Assembly: GCA_006503535.1 (NCBI GenBank)
Contig: QYRS01000001.1
Span: 2,480,001-2,544,000, forward strand
Length of the DNA stretch: 64,000 nt
Direction of reading: 5' to 3'
From: Arthrinium phaeospermum
Taxonomy: Eukaryota; Ascomycota; Sordariomycetes; Amphisphaeriales; Apiosporaceae
Each line of letters opens with the position of its first letter. Position 1 is the first letter of the stretch. The translations under genes were made by a program, and so were the position numbers. Under the pieces are notes generated by a model. The model was not told where the DNA came from, ran no database searches, and saw only the letters and a program-made list of their open reading frames with translations. This document shows positions 55,930-64,000 of this stretch, piece by piece.

Positions 55930-57847
55930 CTCAACTTCTAAGATATCGTAGTCATTTTACGTCCATCCTCAATTTTCCGTGACTCACACTCTAACTTACC
56001 ACTTTGATACACTTGCCAATAGAGCCTCACCATGTATGCCTATGTTTTCCAGTGACCCTAGCTTGGTGTCGCCGGATACGGCAGGCGCCTGCAGCTGGGC
56101 TGCCTTTCCCCCTCCTCTCTTCTGCACAGTGATTGGGTGCCCTGAATGTACGTTGTTGGGAGGTAGAAAAGAAAATTGAACTGGAAGATTCGAACGATAA
56201 TTCTCTTGAATTACAAGGCAAACAGTGAGCTGAATACTCAAATGATTGGATCACGAGATCACAAGCGTGGGGAAACGTCAGCCCTACATTGTATACAATC
56301 AAGCTTTTTGCTACCTGAAACGTGTTTGCTCCCCTATGCATTGAACTAAAGCGCAAGGCAGACTGAGGCTGGTGTGATGGGTCATGCATGGGGCGTCAGG
56401 CAGTAGCGTAAATGCAACGATAGGCACACATTCAGCGCCACAAAACAATCAATACCAGCCAAAACCTGGAGGAGCAGCCTGGTTGTCACGGCGGCTAACC
56501 CAAGGCTCAAGCCATCTGATCCAGCCCGTACCCAACCGGGCAGAAGGACTATGTTGCCAAGTCATCGTCTTGATCGTCTAACAGAGCCTATCATGGAACC
56601 CTTACACTGATGGTGTTTTCGGGCAAGAGGGGAGCCTTCTACAAGGTGTGTTCCAACAAAGCCTATCATGTGATAGTGTGTATACCCTTTTCAGGAAAGC
56701 TTTCCACCCCCTTTCTCAATTCAGCCAGAGACAACAGGCCCGCAAAGATCAATTTACCCTCAAAATCATCCGTCTTATCGTGGGCGGAATCTCTCTGTCT
56801 CTATTTGGCTCCCGTCCTCTTTGATCCCCACGATGTTTTCTAGCCCTCCGCTGTCTGGTGGACAGTATTAAAGATATCCATAGCAAGAAAAGACCCATGA
56901 TCAGTGCGGCAAGGACATGAGATTGCTGCATAGTATTCGAGTTGTAAAGGCCGTTGCGCAACAACAAGGTTCCCCTACATAATCCCGTTGATTGGGCCAC
57001 ACATGGTCATAGTGGCTCCCAGTCATTTGTGATAGCTCGAGGTAACGGTTGGGGCGAGTCTGTGGTTCCGAATTCCAAGGAAGATCTGGACCATGATATT
57101 AGCCATTATTATGCAGCCTCCTTATAGATGAGCAGAGATAGCAAACCATTCGCATCATATTCGAATAATGTAACCGCTATTTCCAAGAAATTAGATAACA
57201 GAGAGGGTGGTTGCCCGGGTAGAAGGACATATGTTTGGTACATGGGGCTACCGAATCTATTATATTACATGTCTACTGGTGCCATCGTGAGCTCGGCCGC
57301 ACTGGCCGACCCTTAGTTTCAGGGCAGGCTTATACGAAAGATTGGGGCGAACTTGCAGGTGATATGATCTGCTTATACTCGGCCGGGTCTTGCTTCCGAG
57401 TTCGGGGTGCCCAGGCCTCATCTTCCATTGACCCTTTCTCGAGCCGTGTCAACGCGAGGTCACGCTGTCAGGACGTAGAGCTAATTATCAGTTGCAACCG
57501 AAAATTGCATACACATACGTCGATCTGCAGGAATCTCCCGCTGAAATTCACACTGCAATCTCGGAGCAAGAGAAACGCAGGAAATCGTGGGGGAGGTTCA
57601 GAACAGAGACTGAGCAGCGAAAGGAACGAACGACCATTCGTTTTACGAACAATTACCTTGCAAGCAACTCCCAAATTCGGGATGGACTAAAGGGCCAGCT
57701 GTTCGTGTATATAAATAGAGGAATCTCCTTTGCATCAAGCGATGGATCACAGCGTACCCACTAGACACTCAAAATCGAGAGCAAGCCCTTGAAATAACCT
57801 CATCGTCGAAACATCGCTCTTTGTTTCACCTTCGAAAACTCTACAAA
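55930..57847. other. Intergenic, no supported gene
   Basis: About 1.9 kb with short frames only. It is AT-rich at 57090-57270. A strong TATA element near the end precedes the decayed secreted-protein gene. Confidence 0.5.
57718..57727 (+). promoter_or_regulatory. TATA box upstream of a decayed secreted-protein gene
   Basis: TATATAAATA lies 130 bp before the ATG at 57848, with a leader rich in CA/CT just before the start. It is a good match to a fungal core promoter even though the downstream frame is broken. Confidence 0.5.
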
Positions 57848-58152
57848 ATGAAGATTACCCAGCTCACTCTCCTGGCCCTTTGCGCTTGAAACGATTATCG
57901 ACTCATCGCTCGCAGCTTCCGCTGTTCAGTGAGCTGGGAGTGGTTTCTTTGTGAGGCGGCGTGTCGTTGAATCCATCGTCGCTGTGGCGGTACAATCGTT
58001 TGAAGTGCAAGATGCGTTGCAGATACCGGCGGCTTGGTTATCTCTGTTTGGTGCTTCTTTTGCCAAGTGGGGATAAGAAGGTTACGCTCGTTAATACAGT
58101 AGGGTGGGAATCTACCTGTACTTATGCAGGCGACACAGCACTTCATCATTGA
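57848..58152 (+). pseudogene. Probable remnant of a small secreted protein gene
   Basis: An ATG in excellent context (CAAAATGAAG) starts MKITQLTLLALCA, the opening of a signal peptide, and then meets TGA after 13 codons. No donor site precedes the stop. Downstream, a different frame (ending at the TGA at 58150-58152) contains a protein-like tail beginning near 58074 with VTLVNTVGWESTC, which resembles the end of a small secreted protein. The two parts are not in one frame and no canonical intron joins them cleanly. I read this as a broken gene with at least one stop or frameshift. An unusual short transcript or a missed intron would be the alternative. The original family is unknown. Confidence 0.42.
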
Positions 58153-58363
58153 ATGTAACTGTTATGTACCTGCAGCACTTGATCACAACTACCCCTGTAT
58201 ATCGAACGACAACACATAAGTAGGTGATCAGTACATACCTTCTGGCTTCCACACACCCCTTTCCAATTTTCTCTCCTTTAGCCTACATACATTGAGCATC
58301 ACCGCACACCTCTGAATAGACCAACCGTCCACCCGGTACCACCTTTCTAATTCCACTTCCACC

Positions 58364-58990
58364 ATGTCGTCGGTTCCGCCCACCCCTCCTCTTCAGACGT
58401 ACAATGCCAATTGTCACTGCGGCACGGTCAGGTTTGCCGTATCGATCTCGGATTTGACCTCGACCAAGATTGTCCAGTGCAATTGCTCCATCTGCACAAA
58501 GAACGGTTACCTTTTCGTGTACCCCAAGCGCCAAGACGTCGCTTTCCATTCGGGTGAACAGCACTTGTCCTCCTACCACTTCGGTGACAAGAAAAAGCCG
58601 CACAAGCTTTGTCCTTCTTGTGGAACAAGCGTCCTCATCGACTTCTCGAAGAGCGCCCGAGACATAGAGCGAGGGTCACTGCGAGCAATGTAAGTTCCGA
58701 AAGGGGGAAGATAAATCTACCTACCTATTAGGAACCCCTGACCTGTCTAACGCACATCAAGATTAAACAATTTGTTGATATCGAGGATATTCTGGGTGGC
58801 TTGGACTTCAAGCCAGTTGATGGAAAGAACAAGCTTGGTCCAGCATATTCCATTCCTGCTCTTCTCAACGAATCATCTGGGCTGGGGGAGGGTGGACGGC
58901 TACTCTAATGCCACCTTCGAAGACCGTAGCAGAACTGAGTTCCAGACTATGGTGATACCATCACCACAGCCAAGGGGCTATTCAGCATGA
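58364..58990 (+). CDS. GFA/CENP-V-domain zinc protein, second exon in conflicting frame
   Basis: Glutathione-dependent formaldehyde-activating (GFA)-type fold, a zinc-binding domain found in many fungal proteins of unknown substrate. Exon 1 (58364-58689) shows the zinc motifs NCHCGTVRF, QCNCSICTKNGYL and LCPSCGTSV. The only plausible intron is 58690-58761 (GTAAGT donor, CTAAC branch, AAG acceptor). Splicing there leads into a frame that ends at 58990 and has no family-like sequence, for 184 residues in all. The next frame of the same exon, ending at 58908, reads QFVDIEDI and LDFKPVDGKNKLGPAY, which looks like the true GFA C-terminus. So either a one-base change has broken the gene or a non-canonical splice is used. 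Confidence 0.75.
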
Positions 58991-59512
58991 ACTAGACTTA
59001 GAGCTCATGTGGTGCCTTGATGTCCATGAAAGCAATAATTGTGTAATTCGTTGTGGAGTTCCGTTCAGTTTCTTTCATCGATGCCTCTTTCTAAGTCCTG
59101 TGTTGGGGCAATATCTCTATTTCTAGCTTTTCGTCTTATAATGAGTTGCAACTAATGAGATGTTTGAACGCGTCACGGCATATAGAGTACCAGTGAACTA
59201 GATACGCACTAGACCGTTTAGGCGCGAAGGCGCAGTATACTGTCTGGATAATATTCAGGCATTGGGACTCCGATTCGTATACATTGATAGGTACAGATTC
59301 GATGCCCCCGTTTACCTGAGAACTACGGAATCAGAAACGACCTCCATCGGCAAAGACCCGTTGTATTCTAAGTACGTGGATTTCGAGATTTCTCTGTAGA
59401 GAAAGGAATAGGGAGGAAGCCCCCACATGGGATGGGAAAGGAAGTTCTCTCGGGAGAGGTGCAAACGAATGTGTTACGCCAACAAAACGTCCTGATCCGA
59501 ACTTGAAAATTA
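58991..59512. other. Convergent 3' regions, no gene seen
   Basis: About 520 bp between the GFA-domain gene and the facing stop of the small secreted protein gene. AT-rich; no protein-like frame. Confidence 0.55.
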
Positions 59513-60041
59513 TTAGTTCTGGTAGCACTTGAACGAGGTGGCCTTGTTCCTCATGCCGCCGGGAACGTTGGAGTTGCCTGGGCCGTAGAGATCGGGTGTA
59601 CTGTCGCCATTGCAATGGTTGGAGCTATTATCAGAGAGAAGAAAGCTGGGTCAGTTTCCATTTGGCACGGAACCAGTAGTTAACACCAAAAGATTGGGGA
59701 GAGTACTCACTCCCAGAATCGACAACGGAAATGGTCGGGAATGTAGATGGACCGCATGTTGTTGTCCCATTCGGTTTTGGAGTAGCCCCCTGGGTTTTGG
59801 TGGATGTAATGGTTAGCTATGGTCTCTACTCGCCCGCCCTCCCCAGCAACTCAGAACCTAATATACAGAACTTACGACACTGCGTCTGGGTGTCAATGCT
59901 CGGGCTCATGCATGTACCCTTGAGGTTCTGATCTGTGCAGATTGTGACGGTGACGCCGACATTGGTTTCGAGTGTGCTGGGGGCGGCACCGGCCGTGGCG
60001 GCAAGGCCGACGATGGCGATGATGTTTACCAGAGAAAGCAT
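59513..60041 (-). CDS. Small secreted protein, possible beta/gamma-crystallin-like fold
   Basis: Three exons: 60041-59876, 59789-59711 and 59624-59513. All introns are GT-AG and frames join to 118 residues. The start at 60041 gives a signal peptide (MLSLVNIIAIVGLAATAGAA, cut near APS); the upstream in-frame ATG lies in leader sequence. The mature protein has six cysteines (TIC, GTC, TQC, FRC, NHC, FKC). The aromatic pattern YSKTEWDNNMRSIYIP then CRFW resembles the Greek-key strand pattern of small secreted crystallin-like fungal proteins. A Gly/Asn-rich turn and FKCYQN close the protein. The fold is a tentative reading; the function is unknown. A minus-strand TATA box sits about 120 bp upstream. 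Confidence 0.85.
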
Positions 60042-61854
60042 GGCTGGAGAGGTGAGAACGAATAGAGGAGAATGATAATATTCAAGGACTGTGTGTACGG
60101 AGATTCTCGATGTTACGGGGTTCGGAACATGGGCAAGCAACTGGACTCCAGGCGGTCTTTATATACCTAACCTTACCCTCCATTCAGGGGGGATACACTT
60201 AGCTAAACCTGTAAATACGAGCTCCGCTGGGCTGATTTGCTCGAATCGAGAAGAAAACCCCCATTGTCAACCTTTTCTCCCTTCCGCCCCGATCCGGTTT
60301 CCTCGCCCCCCTTTATTACCATCTTGTAATAGTCATTCAACACAACGGTAAGCTGGCTTGAACGCCGATCTGTAAGGCGTATGCGCGGACAGTGTTTCGG
60401 TCGAGAGCGAGAATGCATCGCCTCTCCCAATCGGCTGACACGGAAATGCCTGGAAAGGGGTGATATGGGCTGTGGTCAGAGCTGGAAGCAGAATACGCCC
60501 CATGGTATATGTATGCGGTCATCATAGCCCAGCTCGTGAGACTGGGGGAAGAAAGGTCTTTGCTCCGAACTTCCCCAGCCGTCTGCTGTGCATCACTTTT
60601 TTCATACTTACCTTCTGAGTTATCTTAGTTTTGGTTAGTTGTATATGATCTCTCGAGAAATGGAGAGGATACTCGCTCAACAGAACATAGCATGCTGGGC
60701 ATAGAAGACATGGCCAGGAGGGTCAGATTTCAACGGCATTGGCCCCTTTTCATGCAAAGATGGAGACTCACAGCATCGTGGTGACACACGAGGTAATCTT
60801 GACTAAAAACGAGACAGCTTTACGGCGTATTACATTCCATACAGTAGCCTCGATATAAATGGTTGCCCTGGGTCCCGGAAGATCCGGAATATAGCGTTTC
60901 ACAAACTGCAGTTGTCATTGCAGAATCTTAAAGAGAGAGAAATGCCGCTGATTATGTGGCAAGTCAGGCGTCCGACCACTGCTAATGGTGGACAAGTCTT
61001 TTAGTTTGCCATTGCCCGACATAATGGGTCCTATTAAAGTCAGCTTCTTCATACTAGTGTGATGTCCACTCTCTACTTTTGTTTTCTTTACTTTCAAGGA
61101 CCGCTTCGCTCCACCATCTGTACCACGGCAAAGGGTCCGTCCCGAACGTGAAACGGCAAACCTCCGGCCGTGTAATCCAAAGCTTAACCTCACCTGTCAC
61201 AATTTGGCAGGCGCACTGTTCCTCTCGCTCTGACGATTATCTAAGCAAACTTATTAAGCATAACAGCTTCATCGTCTTGAACGGTGGGATGAAATGCCAT
61301 CCGATAGTTTTGGGGAGATGCTGTTAATGATGATCAACTTGGTGGCTGAATGAGGAGCAAATTGACCGAAATTGCATTTCAAGTAGGGTGTATTAATGCC
61401 AGAAAGTCGGGTTGAGGAAAAGAGCAAAAAAGGAGATCGCAGTCAAGAGCACGCATTGAGGACGGGAGTGTTTCGTCGACGGGTATATATAACTGTGTAT
61501 CTACAAAGATCAAAAAGGAATGTCCCAAACCCCTCCTATTCCATCCCAGGCGGCAGCTAAGTCGCCTGCTGGTAACCAGAGGAGGGGCCAAATGCTGATC
61601 CGTCGTCCATGTACATACATCATCCATGCATCCATCCATCAAAGCAGTGTACAAAAACAAATCGATCTGTTGCCAAAATCCAAATCCTCCGCTCTTTGCG
61701 TCCCCCCACCGTCGGAGTGAAGTGTGATAAGAAATAATAAGTACTCCCAGCGCCGGTGCCGCCGCCTTCCCATCATAGGTATATTCCATTCATATCCCGT
61801 CTATAGTCCAACGACCAAAAGGAAATCCGAACCAATGAGCACACAAGGAGCCGC
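60042..61854. other. Intergenic, no supported gene
   Basis: About 1.8 kb holding the promoter of the small secreted protein and the 3' region of the Egh16-like gene. A short ATCC tandem run occurs at about 61618-61640. No protein-like frame. Confidence 0.5.
60158..60165 (-). promoter_or_regulatory. Probable TATA box of the small secreted protein gene
   Basis: Minus-strand TATATAAA about 120 bp before the start at 60041. Confidence 0.45.
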
Positions 61855-62802
61855 TTATTCGAGGCTCTGGCGGGCCTCCTCAGCTCGCTTCTTGATGCGG
61901 TAGGCGATGGCTCGCTTGCGGGCCGCAGTGGACTGGGTGAAGGCGGCGGAGCCACCGAAGGGGCCGGCGGGGGTGTTGTTACGGACACGGACAACACAGA
62001 CGTTGTCGGCACCGCCAACGCTGGCGTCGCAGGTCATGCCCTGAGGCATGGCGACCTTGACGTCGAAGTCGGTCATGGTAGCGGTGGAGAGACCGGCGAT
62101 AAAGCCAGGGACATCCTGGGTCACCTCGGCCGTCTTGAAGGCAGCCATGTCAGTACCACCGGAAGTGCCGTCGACCATGGCCTCAAGGGGACCAGCGCCA
62201 TCCTGGTTGATCTGGCGGAATTGGAGAGTGACCTCGCCGTTCTCGTCGGCGGTGGGGAGGCCCTTCGAGGCACCCTGGCCAGCAGTCGATGCGACGTTGG
62301 TCTCGGCAGCGGTCTTGGTCTGGACGCCCTTGGCCTTAGTAGCGCCATTAGCGCCGGCACCGCCGCCCAGAAGACCGCTCAGGAAACCTCCTTGGCGGCG
62401 GAACTTGGCGCTGTTGACGCCGCGGGTGTTCTTGGAGCTCTTGGAGGAGCTTTGGCCGACGTTGGCGGGGATGTTGTCCTCAACACCGACACCGGTACCG
62501 TTGTTGGTAGGGGCGGCACTGCCACCCATGAAGCTGGCGATCATGGTAGCAGCCTCGACCTTGCCGTTTCCTTGGGTGCGGCCAAGAGGACCGGCCTTGC
62601 CGGACTGGATCTCGCGGTCTCGGATGATGGCAGTGTCAGCCTGGGAGCCGCAGCCGTTGCTGGAGCAGTCTCGGGGAGTGCCATCGGCGACTGTGAGACC
62701 GGGCATCTCGACTCCGTTGGCACCGACCACCTTGGTGACCAGGCCGTGACCAGAGACGGAGGCAACGAGGCCGGCAGCAGCGAGGACGAATGAGTAACGC
62801 AT
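61855..62802 (-). CDS. Egh16-like secreted protein (GAS1/MAS3-type appressorial family)
   Basis: Single exon, 315 residues. Signal peptide MRYSFVLAAAGLVASVSG is followed directly by HGLVTKVVGANGVEMPG, the family's hallmark N-terminus. Further family blocks are TPRDCSSNGCGSQADTAIIRD, a Gly/Ser/Ala-rich low-complexity centre (about residues 110-170), VTLQFRQINQDGAGPL, and a C-terminal CVVRVRNNTPAGPFGG with TQS and a basic tail. Relatives (Egh16 of powdery mildew, GAS1/GAS2/MAS3 of rice blast) are expressed in appressoria or at early host contact. That role is family knowledge, not shown here. Four cysteines are visible. The only histidine in the whole protein is the predicted mature residue 1. 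Confidence 0.92.
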   Translation of the reverse strand: MRYSFVLAAAGLVASVSGHGLVTKVVGANGVEMPGLTVADGTPRDCSSNGCGSQADTAIIRDREIQSGKAGPLGRTQGNGKVEAATMIASFMGGSAAPTNNGTGVGVEDNIPANVGQSSSKSSKNTRGVNSAKFRRQGGFLSGLLGGGAGANGATKAKGVQTKTAAETNVASTAGQGASKGLPTADENGEVTLQFRQINQDGAGPLEAMVDGTSGGTDMAAFKTAEVTQDVPGFIAGLSTATMTDFDVKVAMPQGMTCDASVGGADNVCVVRVRNNTPAGPFGGSAAFTQSTAARKRAIAYRIKKRAEEARQSLE

Positions 62803-64000
62803 CTTGATGGTTTGGTATGTGGGTTATTGGGTGGGTTGGAAAGGTGAGAAAGGGGAATAGAAAGGTGGAAAGGATATAAGCTTAAAATGCCACCGGGGCT
62901 TGTGTTGAAGTGAATAAGAAGGGGGGAGGAAGAGGAAGATCGAAAGACACTGCTTTGATGGTGATGATGTTTGATGATGATGAGGAGGAAATAGAACTCT
63001 TACTCTCGAGAGAAATAGGGTCTCTTTATACAACAGGTGTCCGATGTCGACTTCGTCCGATACTTCGACGCAACTTACAGGAATGCCATCACCATGTTCA
63101 CCGGACGAGCTGACCTCCGGACCATGGTCTCAACCGATGGGATGGAAGGAGGTTGGCTAGTGTTGTTTCCGGCGCAAGGCAAGGGATGATGTTTGGAGTT
63201 TCTTCTCTGCGTCCATGCTCGCGGCTCCACCATACGGGAGAGGCACCACGATACGGATACATACAGTCAAGATACAGCCTACCTGGGACGTCAAGGTGAG
63301 GAAGCTCAAGGTACGGTGATGATGGTGGAATGATGGGGAAGTGGAAGCCCGGCGCAGAAGCAACGGAAGGCAGTCTCAGACGGGGCCAAGCTAGATCCAG
63401 GGAGCGAATCGCAAGTCCGAACGGGTAGAAACAGCGGGTGACAGCCAGCTCCTGGCCGCAGGTGGAGGCTGGAGTTACTGTAGCAGTCCATCTTTGACAG
63501 GCTGGTGGACGAATCGCATCACAGGAAGACGAACCCCAGTTTGGGAACGGAGACATTGTTCTGCAGTGGAAACGGAACGCATTACCGTCTTGGCAGAGAT
63601 CACAAACATTTCGAGAGTCTCAGGTCTCAGGTGGGCCCAATTGGTTTGGTGTGTGCCGCCGGGTTGGTCAATGAACTTTTAGAGGGTGTTCCCTGGGTGG
63701 AGTTTCCTCTTCGGCCCCTGCATCACTAAAAAAGGCTCAAGCTTTTTTCGTGGGGGTGGTCTCTGTAGTGGAACAGTAGCGGCCGAGATGGACCCCCTGC
63801 GCGAAGCCACAATTGTATGACAAGTGTGAGAGAGCACTCCGAAGCTTTCAGCTTCTCTGCAACTTCCATACACCCATTGGATTTCACCACTGTTCAAGGA
63901 AGGAGTCACGGGGTAGCGCGATGAGGCAACCGGGGCATTCGTGTTTGCCGATCTTCCATTACCCCCATCAAAAAGCACCGACGGCATATCTGTGCTCAGA
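62803..64000. other. Upstream region of the Egh16-like gene to window end; no gene seen
   Basis: About 1.2 kb. A minus-strand TATAAA lies at 63025-63030, about 220 bp before the Egh16-like start, with an AG-rich plus strand between. Frames further on have no family resemblance. Confidence 0.5.

Noticed and set aside
63098..63556. 152-codon minus-strand frame near the window end
   Set aside because: Pro/Ser/Trp/Arg-rich, no motif or splice structure.

Overview
The window is nuclear DNA of a filamentous ascomycete. Genes are intron-poor, with short introns (about 55-105 nt) that carry GTAAGT/GTAGGT-type donors and CTAAC/CTAAT-like branch sites. Intergenic distances run to 1-4 kb. The gene set mixes eukaryotic housekeeping genes with secreted plant-biomass and effector-like proteins. 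The family content (CBM1-bearing GH43, Egh16-like appressorial protein, GMC oxidase, cysteine-rich small secreted proteins) fits a plant-associated Sordariomycete. The genus cannot be fixed from the sequence alone.

Layout. 1-2777: 3' part of a large coiled-coil protein with three copies of a ~63-residue module. 4419-5226: small basic/acidic protein of unknown function. 5735-11646 (-): COPII scaffold Sec16. 14026-15829: five-exon cytochrome P450. 18075-18428 (-): eight-cysteine small secreted protein. 21597-23775 (-): Hsp90 ending in MEEVD. 27684-28148: YbjQ/UPF0145 protein. 28911-30173 (-) and 30692-31660: divergent pair of mitochondrial genes, an unassigned matrix-targeted protein and ClpP, the latter with a 19-nt microexon. 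31987-33567 (-): secreted GH43-CBM6-CBM1. 34918-36891 (-): secreted GMC oxidoreductase. 38543-43225: ABC-C transporter. 43370-45239 (-): secreted TIM-barrel hydrolase-like protein with a 24-nt microexon. 47147-48589: TAF6. 49482-50367 (-): succinate dehydrogenase cytochrome b subunit. 51680-52558 (-): APH-type kinase. 53119-54180 (-) and 54916-55929: head-to-head pair of paralogous P-loop GTPase-like proteins. 57848-58152: probable decayed small secreted protein gene. 58364-58990: GFA/CENP-V-domain zinc protein whose second exon is in conflict with the expected frame. 59513-60041 (-): three-exon small secreted protein. 61855-62802 (-): Egh16-like protein.

How the parts relate. Housekeeping genes (Sec16, Hsp90, ClpP, TAF6, SDHC) are single-copy core functions with no operon logic. 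Between 31.9 and 45.3 kb four neighbouring genes encode secreted or membrane proteins (GH43, GMC oxidase, ABC-C transporter, hydrolase-like), a possible extracellular-catabolism or export neighbourhood. From 51.6 to 62.8 kb the content is accessory: an APH-like kinase, the divergent GTPase pair, a dead secreted-protein gene, a disrupted GFA gene and two secreted proteins. The least expected signals are in the GTPase pair. The two genes share an intron at the same codon position and share a non-canonical G4 motif. One of them also has an N-terminus made entirely of a 57-bp/19-residue tandem repeat.
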